DNA of 41,455 nt from Myxococcales bacterium (lineage in GTDB: Bacteria; Myxococcota_A; Polyangia; Polyangiales; Polyangiaceae). The stretch spans positions 1 to 41,455 of the forward strand of contig JAAFHV010000053.1 of assembly GCA_013297655.1 (NCBI GenBank), given 5' to 3'. Positions 21,325-30,122 of this stretch are shown piece after piece; position 1 is the stretch's first letter; each line of letters starts with the position of its first letter. The notes under the pieces were generated by a model. The model searched no databases. It saw only the letters and a program-made list of their open reading frames with translations, and had not been told where the DNA came from. The position numbers and the translations under genes were made by a program.

Positions 21325-23952
21325 GTGTCGGTTTTTGAACGCGTTCATGCCCGCTGCCGTTGCCACGCGGGGGCTATTTCGGCTCATGAGCATGGGGCTT
21401 CCGGAAGGCCGTTCGCCTTCGCGAATAGCCCTCGAAACTTCGAACGCGATAGACCGTTCCTCGTCGAGCACCTCGCCCTCGACCTCGCCCTCGACTTCGC
21501 GAAAAAATCGGTCGCCGCCACCGCCACGCTGAAGGTGCGGCGCGTGAGCCCGAACGCGAGCGCGATCGCGCTCGACGCGATCGGATTCACGATCGAACGG
21601 GTCGAGGTGAGCGGCAAGTTCGCCGACTACACCTACGACGGTCGCTCGCTGCGTGTGGAGCTCGGAACCGTGGAGGAGGCCTCGGTACGTGTGGTGTACA
21701 CGTGTACGCCGCGGCGCGGGCTCTACTTCATCGAGCCGGACGAGCATCGGCCCCATCTGCCGCGCCAGGTGTGGACCCAGTGCCAAGAAGAAGACGCGCG
21801 CCACTTCGTGCCCTGCCACGACAAGCCGCACGTGAAGATGACGACCGAGCTCTCGGTCGTGGTGCCGGAGACGTGGGAGGCGCTTTCGAATGGTCGCCTC
21901 GCGTCGCGCGATCCGGTGAAGGGCGGCGTGCGCTTCCACTGGAAGATGGACGACCCGCACCCGAGCTACCTGCTCACCCTCGTCGCGGGCGAGCTCACGA
22001 TCCTCGAGGACGACGTCGACGGCGTGCCGCTCACGTATTACGTGCCGCGCGGACGCGAAGAAGATGCACGCCGCACCTTCGCAGAAACGCCCGAAATGCT
22101 TCGGTTTTTTGGGAGGCGGTTCGGCGTCACGTACCCGTGGAACAAGTACGCGCAGGTCGTCGTCTCGGACTTCTTCTTCGGCGGCATGGAGAACACCACC
22201 GCGACCACCCTCTACGAGCACGTGCTGCTCGACGAACGCGCCGCGCTCGACGTCTCGAGCGACGACCTCATCGCTCACGAGCTCGCGCATCAGTGGTTCG
22301 GCGACTACGTCACGTGCCGTGATTGGTCCGAGGGTTGGCTCAACGAGGGCTTCGCGACCTTCTGCGAGCACCTCTTCCGCGAGCACAAGCTCGGCCTCGA
22401 CGAGTACGAGTACGGCCTCAAGACCGACCTCGGGAGCTACGTGTCGGAGGCGCGCGGGCGCTATCGACGTCCGATCGTGTGCCTCGACTACGACGCGCCG
22501 CTCGATCTGTTCGATCGGCACCTCTACGAGAAGGGCGGCCTCGTCCTTCACGCGTTGCGCCGCATCTTGGGCGACGACGCGTTCTTCGCCGGGGTGTCTC
22601 ACTACGTCCGCTCCCACGGGCGCGGGCTGGTCGAGACACGCGATCTGCAACGCTCGCTCGAGCGCGTCTCGGGGAAGAGCCTCGGTCGTGCGTTCGAGGA
22701 GATGATCCACAAGGCCGGTCACCCCGAGCTCGAGGTGGTCGTCTCGTGGGACGACGGGGTGCTCACCCTCGCGACGCGGCAAACCCACGCCGCGACCGAC
22801 GGCGTGCCGCAAGTGTTCGCGGTGCCGCTCGTCGTCGACGTGAAGCACGCGGAGTGGGTCGAGCGCTTCGAGCTCTCCGCGACGCAGCGAACCCAGGTTT
22901 TTTCCTTGCCGTGTACGAAGCGGCCCTCGTTCGTGGTCGTCGATCCGGACATGCGGATCGTGGGCGAGGTCTCGGTCCGCGCGCCGAACGATATGCTCCG
23001 CGCGCAGCTCGCGACGGCGCCGACGTCGCGTGGTCGATGGCTCGCCGCGGCGGGCCTCGCGAAGGTGGCGGACAAGCCCTCGATCGACGCGCTCGCGAGC
23101 CGCCTCGCCGACGAGACCGAGTTTTGGGGCGTGCGCGCCGAGTGCGCCTCCGGCCTCGGGCACACACGTAAGGTCGAGGCCTTCGAGGTGCTCGCGCTCC
23201 ACGTCACGACCGCGCATCCCAAGGTTCGTCGCGCCGTCGTCGACGGACTCGGCGCGTTCCGGACCACCCGCGCAGCCGAGCTCCTCGCGACACGGGCGCG
23301 CTCCGACGCGAGCTACCTCGTCGAGGCAGAAGCAGCGCGCGCCCTCGGTCGAACCCGCACCGGTGCGGCGTTCGAGGATCTGGTCGCGCTGCTCGACCGT
23401 GACTCGTGGGCAGAGGTGGTGCGTGCTGCGGCGATCGACGGCCTCGGCGCTCTCCGAGATCCACGCGCGATCCCGCACCTTCGCGCGAAGACGCGTTATG
23501 GCCAGCCCCCTCGCGCACGCAGGGCCGCCGCGCTCGCCCTCCCGAAGCTCTCCGAGAGCCGCGACGAGCGCGAGCTGCTCGAAGACTTGCTCGACGATCG
23601 TGACCCGATGCTCCGCCTCGACGTCGCCCGCGCGCTCCTCGATTTCGGCGACGCGCGCTCCCGGTCGGCGCTCCGCTCGCGCGAGCAGCTCGAGGACGAC
23701 GTGCGCGTTCGGCGAAAGATTCGTGAGGTCTTGCGCGACCTTACGGGCGATAAAAAGAGCGTCACGGTCGAGCTCGAGGCCGAGGTCGAGAAGCTGCGAG
23801 CGCAAGCGCTGGAGCTCGAGGCGCGACTCCAAAAGCTGGAGGCGAAGGCCACCCCCGCGCGGGACGCTCCGAAGGCGAAGGCCACGCCGAAGCGCGCGCC
23901 GACCCGCGGCCGCGGCGCGAAGGCTGCCCCCCGAGGTACGCGCAAAAGGTGA
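21325..23952 (+). CDS. M1 family aminopeptidase with C-terminal HEAT repeats
   Basis: 875 aa, gluzincin metallopeptidase that removes N-terminal residues from peptides. GGMEN (about 286-290, exopeptidase motif) and HELAHQWFGD starting at about 318, with the third zinc ligand Glu about 19 residues on (WLNEGFATF), are all present, as is the YEKGGLVLHALRR segment. After about 560 the chain changes to HEAT-like helical pairs (VRAECASGLGHTRKVEAFEVL, RRAVVDGLGAF, AARALGR). Next is an E/L-rich coiled coil (about 810-840) and a Lys/Arg/Ala-rich tail. No signal peptide is obvious. The start is uncertain: GTG 21325 is the only usable in-frame codon near the family-like FERDRPFLVEHLALDL. Confidence 0.92.
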   Translation: MSVFERVHARCRCHAGAISAHEHGASGRPFAFANSPRNFERDRPFLVEHLALDLALDFAKKSVAATATLKVRRVSPNASAIALDAIGFTIERVEVSGKFADYTYDGRSLRVELGTVEEASVRVVYTCTPRRGLYFIEPDEHRPHLPRQVWTQCQEEDARHFVPCHDKPHVKMTTELSVVVPETWEALSNGRLASRDPVKGGVRFHWKMDDPHPSYLLTLVAGELTILEDDVDGVPLTYYVPRGREEDARRTFAETPEMLRFFGRRFGVTYPWNKYAQVVVSDFFFGGMENTTATTLYEHVLLDERAALDVSSDDLIAHELAHQWFGDYVTCRDWSEGWLNEGFATFCEHLFREHKLGLDEYEYGLKTDLGSYVSEARGRYRRPIVCLDYDAPLDLFDRHLYEKGGLVLHALRRILGDDAFFAGVSHYVRSHGRGLVETRDLQRSLERVSGKSLGRAFEEMIHKAGHPELEVVVSWDDGVLTLATRQTHAATDGVPQVFAVPLVVDVKHAEWVERFELSATQRTQVFSLPCTKRPSFVVVDPDMRIVGEVSVRAPNDMLRAQLATAPTSRGRWLAAAGLAKVADKPSIDALASRLADETEFWGVRAECASGLGHTRKVEAFEVLALHVTTAHPKVRRAVVDGLGAFRTTRAAELLATRARSDASYLVEAEAARALGRTRTGAAFEDLVALLDRDSWAEVVRAAAIDGLGALRDPRAIPHLRAKTRYGQPPRARRAAALALPKLSESRDERELLEDLLDDRDPMLRLDVARALLDFGDARSRSALRSREQLEDDVRVRRKIREVLRDLTGDKKSVTVELEAEVEKLRAQALELEARLQKLEAKATPARDAPKAKATPKRAPTRGRGAKAAPRGTRKR

Positions 23953-23997
23953 CCGCCCCGCGCGCGGCGAGCACGTTGCGCGCGTCGTTGCCCCCCG

Positions 23998-24430
23998 TCG
24001 GACCTCCCTCCCCATGGTCTATCGATGCCCCCGTACGAGCTGCGCTCGTCCGGTTGGCACGCTCGGTTCGCGGGTCGCTCGGTCCTTCGGACCTCCCTCC
24101 CCATGGTCTATCGTGCCCCCGTACGAGCTGCGCTCGTCCGGTTGGCACGCTCGGTTCGCGGGTCGCTCGGTCCTTCGGACCTCCCTCCCCATGGTCTATC
24201 GTGCCCCCGTACAAGCTGCGCTCGTCCGGTTGGCACGCTCGGTTCGCGGGTCGCTCGGTCCTTCGGACCTCCCTCCCTCCCCATGGTCCATCGTGCCCCC
24301 GTACGAGCTGCGCTCGTCCGGTTGGCACGCTCGGTTCGCGGGTCGCTCGGTCCTTCGGACCTCCCTCCCTCCCCATGGTCCATCGTGCCCCCGTACGAGC
24401 TGCGCTCGTCCGGTTGGCACGCTCGGTTCG
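23998..24430. repeat. Array of five 88-92 bp tandem repeats
   Basis: CCATGGTC recurs with its ATG at 24014, 24103, 24191, 24283 and 24375 (periods 89, 88, 92, 92). The two longer units carry an extra CCCT. Each unit contains two small stems, ACGAGC-TGC-GCTCGT (one copy has CAAGC instead) and GGTCC-TTC-GGACC. The last unit runs to within a few bases of the stop of the gene at 24434. Units are near identical and fill the gap 23953-24433 between convergent genes; I see no gene inside. Confidence 0.92.
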
Positions 24431-24433
24431 TGC

Positions 24434-25696
24434 TCAGTCTTGGCGGCGGAGGGTACCGTCGGGAGCGATCGCGAAGGCGCCGAGAGAGCCCATGTACGAG
24501 GGGTACTCCGCGCACGTGAGCGACTGGCCCTTTTCGGTGCAGAAGCTCGCCCCCGTCACCCCGATCGTCATGAATTTGCCCGCGAGATCGTACGTTCCGC
24601 GATCGCCTTCCGTGACCGCGAGAAAGTGCCCATTTTCGGTCCGCACCGCGCTGATCGCGGACACTCTGACGATGCTCGGGCAGCCCGGATCGAGCTGGTC
24701 GTCCACCGCCCAGGTGATGGGCAATACGAAGAGCCCGCGTACCGTGCCGAGGACCAAGTTCGACGTTGTGCGGATGCCGTCGCTCATACGCACCGCGAGG
24801 ACCTTCTTGTAGGTCGCGTTCGCCGCGAACGGCGGCGCGTTGGGCAGCTCGACGCACGTCGCAGGTTCGAGGGTGAGTCCGTGGCTCTTCGCCGTTTCTT
24901 CGATGTCGGCCTTCGCGGCGGCCACTTTCGCCAGGTATAGCGCGCAAAGCTCGGGGATCGTCGCGGCGGGCCCCACGATTCCACTCGAGGTATCGGAGAG
25001 CGCGTACGACTCCGGCTCCTCGTCGAGGCCACCGATCGAGACGCGGAGGGGCTCGCCCGCCGCGCGGCGCTCTTTGCCGGGAATGCCCACGACGCGGAGC
25101 TCGCTGACGACGAGCTCACGCCACGGCGCTTTGGTGCCGGCCACGGTCGCGAGCACCTTGATCTCGTAATCTCCTCCCGCCGCATCGATGGAAATCGATT
25201 GGAAGCCGCGGACGCTGGTGTCCAACGTGTGCTCGCCGAGCGAGACGCCATTGCGGCTCACGCGAACCTTGGCGATGCGGTGGTTCGCGGCGAAAAGATC
25301 GAGCGCCCCTTTGACCTTGTCGTATCCGGCGGTGAGCTCCACCCGCGTCACGTGGGTGTCGGCCGGCACGCGGAACGCGATCCATCCGCCCGCGAGATCG
25401 TTCGTTTTTCCGTTCCACGCCGTGTCGAGGCGCCCGTCCACGAGGTGCTCTGGGAAGTCGCGCGGGTTTCGCACGGCCGACGACACGGACACCTTCGCTG
25501 GAACCACGTCGAGCAGGTTCACCGGCGTCTTCGGGGCCTCGGGAGGGGTCGCTTTGGGCACCGTCGCGAGCGGCGGTCCCGCGCTCGGGGTGGGCACCCG
25601 CACGTCCGCGGGCGCGCTCGCCACGACGGGCGCCCTCGGGCTGCAACCCGTCACGACGAGAAACAGAAGACTGGGCACTACCGCGAATGCGCGCAT
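24434..25696 (-). CDS. Lipoprotein with discoidin/NADase-type glycan-binding-like domain
   Basis: 420 aa. The signal MRAFAVVPSLLFLVVTGC ends in a lipobox. A Pro/Ala linker follows, then at about 65-205 a galactose-binding-type beta-sandwich: SSAVRNPRDFPEHLVDGRLDTAWNG, GGWIAFRVPADTHVTRVELTAGYD, and APWRELVVSELRVVG. These resemble the discoidin-like glycan-binding domain of many myxobacterial lipoproteins. The second half (about 235-420) is not recognised; it has paired cysteines (CALYL, ATCVELP, DPGCPSI, ASFCTEK, LTCAEYP). ATG 25696 was chosen because it starts the signal peptide. The stop lies directly against the repeat array. Confidence 0.75.
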   Translation of the reverse strand: MRAFAVVPSLLFLVVTGCSPRAPVVASAPADVRVPTPSAGPPLATVPKATPPEAPKTPVNLLDVVPAKVSVSSAVRNPRDFPEHLVDGRLDTAWNGKTNDLAGGWIAFRVPADTHVTRVELTAGYDKVKGALDLFAANHRIAKVRVSRNGVSLGEHTLDTSVRGFQSISIDAAGGDYEIKVLATVAGTKAPWRELVVSELRVVGIPGKERRAAGEPLRVSIGGLDEEPESYALSDTSSGIVGPAATIPELCALYLAKVAAAKADIEETAKSHGLTLEPATCVELPNAPPFAANATYKKVLAVRMSDGIRTTSNLVLGTVRGLFVLPITWAVDDQLDPGCPSIVRVSAISAVRTENGHFLAVTEGDRGTYDLAGKFMTIGVTGASFCTEKGQSLTCAEYPSYMGSLGAFAIAPDGTLRRQD

Positions 25697-25855
25697 GGGA
25701 TACGAACGCTCTACCGCGGTTTTTTCGTTCCGTCCCACCCGCTCGCGGCGCGAGACCTTGCGCCACCGCTCACAATCGCGGAAGTCGCACGAACGAACCG
25801 AGTGCGAACCGCTCGCCGCCCCCGGTCGCGCTCGGCCGCTCCTCGTCGCCGCGGC

Positions 25856-26482
25856 TCAGCCAGGCTCGAGGCCGTGCTCTTTCGCGATCTTGGCGTTGCG
25901 CGCGTCGGCACGTTGGAGCGCGGGGCGCGCTTGGAGCCGCTCCACGTACGCCGTGAAGACGGGACTCGGCGCGATCATCTTGAAACGGAGCATGAAACGA
26001 AGCGTGCCGCCGAAGATCACGTCTGCCATCGAGAACGTGGTGCCGAGCAGGAAGTCGCGGCCTTCGATCGCGGCCTCCATCGCGCGGATCATCGTCTCGT
26101 GGTCGCCCCAGCCTGCCTGGCTCGGCTTGAAGTCCCAGGCCTGCGCCTTCGCGATCGAGCCCGGTTCGATCACCGAAGGAGCGAAGAGCGACCACCGCAA
26201 GTACGTGCCGCGGCTAGGGTCGTCGAGCGCGGGAGCGAGGGTGCCCGGCGCGTAGCGGTCGGCGAGATAAAGGCCAATCGCCGCGGCCTCGGTGACGACC
26301 GTATCGCCGTCGGTGAGCAAAGGCAGTTTGCCCATCGGGTTCAGCGCCACGATGTCAGGCTGCTTGTGGGCCCCCTTCATGATGTCCACGAAGCGGAGCT
26401 CGTAGGGAGCACCGACCTCTTCGAGCATCCAGACGACACCCGACGCACGTGTAAAGGGATGGTGATAGAGCACGATCGACAT
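25856..26482 (-). CDS. Glutathione S-transferase family protein
   Basis: 208 aa, cytoplasmic. The thioredoxin-like N-terminal domain (MSIVLYHHPFTRASGVVWMLEEVGAPYEL, then NPMGKLPLLTDGDTVVTEAAAIGLYLADRY) carries the cis-Pro loop and the E-(A/S) glutathione contact. An all-helical C-terminal domain includes FLLGTTFSMADVIFGGTLRFM, the conserved SMADV motif. GSTs conjugate glutathione to electrophiles or act as thiol oxidoreductases; the substrate is unknown. ATG 26482 has a consensus AAGGAGG seven bases upstream. Its promoter region holds the TACCGCGGTA palindrome, and the divergent TetR gene is a likely regulator. Confidence 0.9.
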   Translation of the reverse strand: MSIVLYHHPFTRASGVVWMLEEVGAPYELRFVDIMKGAHKQPDIVALNPMGKLPLLTDGDTVVTEAAAIGLYLADRYAPGTLAPALDDPSRGTYLRWSLFAPSVIEPGSIAKAQAWDFKPSQAGWGDHETMIRAMEAAIEGRDFLLGTTFSMADVIFGGTLRFMLRFKMIAPSPVFTAYVERLQARPALQRADARNAKIAKEHGLEPG

Positions 26483-26505
26483 GACGTAGCCTCCTTGGGG
26501 GGAAG

Positions 26506-26519
26506 GTTATACCGCGGTA
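26506..26519 (-). promoter_or_regulatory. Candidate -10 and overlapping palindrome upstream of the GST gene
   Basis: On the minus strand TATAAC (26511-26506) fits a -10 element. It overlaps the perfect palindrome TACCGCGGTA (26510-26519), a plausible TetR operator in the divergent GST/tetR gap. No good -35 is visible. Confidence 0.4.
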
Positions 26520-26718
26520 GGCGGAGGTCGTCGGTGCCACTCGCGCCGCGTTCGCTTCCCTAGCGCGTGAGCGCGCGATCCCGCCTGATGAGCGGAAAAT
26601 CGCGAGCGAAGCCTCTGATTGCCGGGGGACTCCGCGCGCCCGGGCGCCCGCACGGCCGAGGCTGCGAGGTCCGAGTCGCTTGACGAGGGCGCGCGCCGCG
26701 GCGCACGGTGACGGCACC

Positions 26719-27459
26719 ATGCCCCCCGCACGAACGCCCGCGCGCGCAGACGAGAAGGTGCCCGTGCCCGAGGTCCGGTCGGGGCGAGCCATCCGTCGCG
26801 AGGCGCTCGTCACCGCCATGATCGACGGCGCGATGGACCTCGTCCGCGAAGGCGGCATCGAGGGGCTCACCCTCCAGAAGCTCGCGAAGTCTCTCGGCTA
26901 CGTCGCGACCGCGGTGTACCGGTATTTTCCCTCGAAGGACGCCCTCGTCGCCGCCCTCCAGCGCACCGCGGTAGGCCAAATCCAGCAGCAGTTCGCGGCC
27001 GAGCTCGGGGCGCGCGCGGAGCGTTTCCAGGGCACCCCCGCCTCGCGCGATCTCGCGAGCCTGCTCGCCGCGGCCGAGATTTACCTCGATCTCCCGGCGA
27101 CGCAGCCGAAGAGCTTCTATCTCGTGGCGGTGCTCCTCGGCGACCCGCAGATCCATCTCTCGGACGAGGAGTCGCTCCGCACGGCTCCCATGTTGCGCGC
27201 GCTGCTCGAGTCCATCGCGGCGATCTTCGTCTCGGCCACCACGACGGGCGCGCTCGAAGCCGGTTCGGCCGAGGAGCGAACCCTCGCGTTCTGGGCCACG
27301 CTCCACGGCGCGACCTGCCTCGAAAAAGCGCGCCGCGTCGTGCCCACGCTGCCCGCGTCGAAGGACGTGGGCATGGTCGCGGTGAAGGCCCTGTTGCGCG
27401 GGTGGGGCGCGCCTCCTGCGGTCCTCGCCGCCGCCGCACGCAAGAGGAAGAGCCCATGA
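26719..27459 (+). CDS. TetR family transcriptional regulator
   Basis: 246 aa. The N-terminal HTH is clear: REALVTAMIDGAMDLVREGGIEGLTLQKLAKSLGYVATAVYRYFPSKDALVAAL. It has the TLQKLAKSLG turn and YRYFPSKDAL recognition-helix signature of TetR proteins. The C-terminal ligand and dimer domain (about 75-235) is helical and variable. I chose ATG 26719; a TTG at 26680 would add 13 residues. The gene diverges from the GST gene and overlaps the metallophosphatase gene by ATGA, so it may control both sides. Confidence 0.88.
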   Translation: MPPARTPARADEKVPVPEVRSGRAIRREALVTAMIDGAMDLVREGGIEGLTLQKLAKSLGYVATAVYRYFPSKDALVAALQRTAVGQIQQQFAAELGARAERFQGTPASRDLASLLAAAEIYLDLPATQPKSFYLVAVLLGDPQIHLSDEESLRTAPMLRALLESIAAIFVSATTTGALEAGSAEERTLAFWATLHGATCLEKARRVVPTLPASKDVGMVAVKALLRGWGAPPAVLAAAARKRKSP

Positions 27460-28400
27460 GCCGCGCGTCGCTCGTCGCATTTCTCGCTCTCTCGATTGGC
27501 AACGTCGCGTGCTCGAAGAAGAACGAAGAGCCCGCGCCGGCCACCGCAGAGCCCGCAAAAACACCGGTCGCGCCGGTCGCCGGGAAGCTCACCGTGCATC
27601 CTGCGGTCGAGCGCCTCGTCGCGATCGGGGACCTCCACGGCGACCTCCAGTCCACGCGGAGGGCGCTCCGCCTCGCGGGCGCGATCGACGAAAAAGATCA
27701 GTGGAAGGGCGGGGCGCTCGTCGTGGTGCAGACGGGCGATCAGATCGATCGTGGCGACGACGACCGCGCGATCGTCGATCTGTTCGACACCCTCCGCGAC
27801 CAGGCAAAAAAGGCCGGCGGCGAGGTCATCGCGATGTCCGGCAACCACGAAATCATGAACGCCCAGGCCGACTTCCGGTACGTCACTCCCGGCGGGTTCC
27901 AGGCGTTCGCCGAGCCCCCGGGGAGCGTGAGCGAGCAAGGCCGCGGCAAGGCCTTCGCGCCCGGTGGTCCCTACGCGAAGCGCCTCGCGGAGCGACCCGT
28001 GGTCCTCGTCGTGGGCGACAACGTATTCGCGCACGGCGGGGTCCTTCCGAAGCACGTCACGTACGGAATCGATCGCATGAACGACGAGGTCGCGGCCTTC
28101 TTTCGCGGGGCCTCTCCCGCCCCCCCGAAGGTGGTCGTCTCGGAAGACGGCCCGGTGTGGACTCGCATGTACTCTGCGGCCCCGGGCCGTGAAGAGTGCC
28201 AAGTGCTCGACCAAGCCCTCCACGCCATCGGCGCGAAGCGCATGGTCGTCGGCCACACCGTGCAGCGTGCAGGCATTTCTCCCGCGTGCGACGACAAGGT
28301 GTTCCGCATCGACACGGGAATGTCGCGCTTCTACCAGGGCCCGATCGAGGTCCTCGCGATCGAAAAGGGGGCGCCGAAGGTCCTCCGCGAGCCCAAGTAA
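27456..28400 (+). CDS. Exported calcineurin-like metallophosphatase
   Basis: 314 aa with a lipoprotein-like signal (IGNVACSKK). All metal-binding motifs of the calcineurin-like fold are present in order: GDLHGD (about 56), GDQIDRG (about 92), GNHE (about 129), AHGG (about 193) and GHTVQ (about 269). The set resembles bacterial Shewanella-like (PPP-type) phosphatases, so a protein or small phosphoester substrate in the periplasm is likely. The start overlaps the tetR stop (ATGA), and the enoyl-CoA hydratase gene follows 40 bp after. Confidence 0.88.
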   Translation: MSRASLVAFLALSIGNVACSKKNEEPAPATAEPAKTPVAPVAGKLTVHPAVERLVAIGDLHGDLQSTRRALRLAGAIDEKDQWKGGALVVVQTGDQIDRGDDDRAIVDLFDTLRDQAKKAGGEVIAMSGNHEIMNAQADFRYVTPGGFQAFAEPPGSVSEQGRGKAFAPGGPYAKRLAERPVVLVVGDNVFAHGGVLPKHVTYGIDRMNDEVAAFFRGASPAPPKVVVSEDGPVWTRMYSAAPGREECQVLDQALHAIGAKRMVVGHTVQRAGISPACDDKVFRIDTGMSRFYQGPIEVLAIEKGAPKVLREPK

Positions 28401-28440
28401 CGCACGTCCCGCGGGCGTCGAATTGGTCTATACGGACCGC

Positions 28441-29256
28441 ATGTCAGACGCCACTCAGGTCTCCGCGACGAACGAGGCTTTCCCGGTCGAGGTCGAGCAA
28501 CGCGGCAACGTGGTCATCTTCACGATCGCGCGCCCCGACCGCATGAACAGCCTCTCGCGGGCCACCCTTCGCGCGCTCGGCAAGCTCACCCGCGAAGCGA
28601 TCGAGAACCCCTCCGTGCGCGCCATCGTCGTCACCGGATCGGGCGAAAAAGCCTTCTGCGCGGGCGCCGACCTGAAAGAGCGTCGTGGCATGAGCGAGAA
28701 CGACGTGCGCCTCCAAGTGGAGCTCTATCGCTCGGAGCTCGGCGTGCTCGACCGCTCACCGAAGCCCGTCGTCGCGGCGCTGAACGGGGTCGCCTTCGGC
28801 GGCGGCCTCGAGCTCGCCCTCATGTGCGACTTGCGGGTCGCCGCAGCGCACGTCGAGGTCGCGCTCCCCGAGACCACCCTCGGCATCATGCCGGGCGCTG
28901 GCGGCACGCAGCGCCTCCCCCGGGTCGTCGGTGAGGCGCGCGCCAAAGAGATGATCCTCCTCGGTCGCCGGGTCGGCGCCACGGAGGCGCTCGCTTGGGG
29001 GCTCGTGAATCGGGTCTCACCGGAAGGCACGAACGTCGTGGACGACGCCGTCGCCTACATCGCCCCCATCGCCGAGGGCGCGCCCATCGCCCAGGCCGCT
29101 GCGCTCGAGGCGATCGATCGTTCGTTCGACACGACGCTGGAGCTCGGCCTCGAGCTCGAAAAGGTGAGCTACGACAAAGTGCTCGTGAGCGAGGATCGCC
29201 GCGAGGCGCTCGTGGCGTTCTCGGAGAAGCGCCGCCCGAGGTTCACTGGCAAGTAG
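28441..29256 (+). CDS. Enoyl-CoA hydratase/isomerase family protein
   Basis: 271 aa, crotonase fold. It shows the oxyanion-hole motifs AFCAGADLKER and GVAFGGGLELALMCDLRVAA. The catalytic region LPETTLGIMPGAGGTQRLPR has the usual PETxLGxxPGxGG(T/S)QRLPR form of active hydratases, including the Glu before TTLG. It is most like short-chain or branched-chain hydratases such as methylglutaconyl-CoA hydratase, but the substrate cannot be fixed from sequence. ATG 28441 follows a short gap, and the reading frame upstream of it is non-homologous. Confidence 0.92.
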   Translation: MSDATQVSATNEAFPVEVEQRGNVVIFTIARPDRMNSLSRATLRALGKLTREAIENPSVRAIVVTGSGEKAFCAGADLKERRGMSENDVRLQVELYRSELGVLDRSPKPVVAALNGVAFGGGLELALMCDLRVAAAHVEVALPETTLGIMPGAGGTQRLPRVVGEARAKEMILLGRRVGATEALAWGLVNRVSPEGTNVVDDAVAYIAPIAEGAPIAQAAALEAIDRSFDTTLELGLELEKVSYDKVLVSEDRREALVAFSEKRRPRFTGK

Positions 29257-29343
29257 GGGCTGGATCGCGGCCATACCTGAGCCGCGGGTTGTCCATCGCG
29301 CGCCTTCCTTGACGGCCAAGGCAAGGGCGGTAACGCTTGTCGT

Positions 29344-30051
29344 ATGCGTGTGAGATCCGTCCTCCACTCGGTCGTCCGTCCTCGCCTCGTGCTCGCTGGC
29401 TGTGTAGCCCTGTCGCTGCTGGGCGCGGGCTGCGGAAAGCAGCTCGATGCGGCGCCTGCCCCGCCTTTCAAAGTGTCGATCAAGATCGACTCGGATCCGA
29501 ACCGTCCGCTCGCGGGGGCGAAGGTTCTTCACCAGGAAAAAGAGGTCGGAACCACCGGCGCCGATGGCCGCGCCCTCGTGGCGCTCAAGGGCAACGAGGG
29601 CGACATCGCGACCCTCACCATCAAGTGCCCGGACACGAACGAGCAGCCCAAGCCATTCCAGGTGGGGCTCCGGCGTTTGGCCGATCAGCGCGTCCCCGAG
29701 TACGCCATTCTTTGCCCGCCGCTCGTTCGGCGCGTGGTGGTCGGGGTCCGGGCCGACAACGGCGCGAACCTCCCCGTGATGTTCCTCGGAAGCGTCGTGG
29801 CCCGCACCGACTCCGCGGGCGCTGCGCATTTTGCCCTCGACGTGAAGCCGGGCGAGCAGTTCGAGGTCCAAATCAAGACCGACGACCAGCCCAAGCTCAA
29901 GCCTCAAAACCCAAGCCGAACCTTCGTGATGCCCGCGCGCGACGAGGTGGTGCTCTTTAGCCAGGGCTTCGCCTTGGACAAGAAGAAGGTTTTCCATGGT
30001 GGGCCGAAAAAGGCGACCGGCCCCACCCAGATCGGACCCGCGAAGCTCTAG
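29344..30051 (+). CDS. Lipoprotein with carboxypeptidase-regulatory-like beta domains
   Basis: 235 aa. The signal VLAGCVALSLLGAGC is lipobox-like. Two Ig-like beta units follow: VSIKIDSDPNRPLAGAKVLHQEKEVGTTGADGRALVALKG, and RVVVGVRADNGANLPVMFLGSVVARTDSAGAAHFAL. Their 'xG-x-T-D-x-x-G-x-A' turns are typical of carboxypeptidase-regulatory-like or PEGA-type surface modules. A Lys/Gly/Pro tail ends the protein. No enzymatic motif is seen. It is convergent with the YdjM-transglutaminase gene, and a long hairpin lies between them. Confidence 0.7.
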   Translation: MRVRSVLHSVVRPRLVLAGCVALSLLGAGCGKQLDAAPAPPFKVSIKIDSDPNRPLAGAKVLHQEKEVGTTGADGRALVALKGNEGDIATLTIKCPDTNEQPKPFQVGLRRLADQRVPEYAILCPPLVRRVVVGVRADNGANLPVMFLGSVVARTDSAGAAHFALDVKPGEQFEVQIKTDDQPKLKPQNPSRTFVMPARDEVVLFSQGFALDKKKVFHGGPKKATGPTQIGPAKL

Positions 30052-30084
30052 AGGACTGAAATCGAGGTGGCCGCGCCGGGCAAC

Positions 30085-30119
30085 GACGCGAGAGTCCAGG
30101 AGTTTCTGGCTCTCGCGTC
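30085..30119. terminator. Long hairpin between convergent genes
   Basis: The stem GACGCGAGAG (30085-30094) with CTCTCGCGTC (30110-30119) continues inside as CCAG/CTGG around GAGTTT, giving about 14 pairs with one bulged T. It can serve as a bidirectional terminator for the genes ending at 30051 and 30123. Confidence 0.7.
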
Positions 30120-30122
30120 ACG

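Noticed and set aside
21175-24015. 946-codon minus-strand frame opposite the aminopeptidase
   Set aside because: No recognised motif and low-complexity composition; the plus strand encodes a full M1 peptidase.
23998-24430. Open frames running through the 88-92 bp array in several frames
   Set aside because: Several frames on both strands stay open because unit changes are near-identical and stop-poor; none has homology or a ribosome-binding site outside the repeat.
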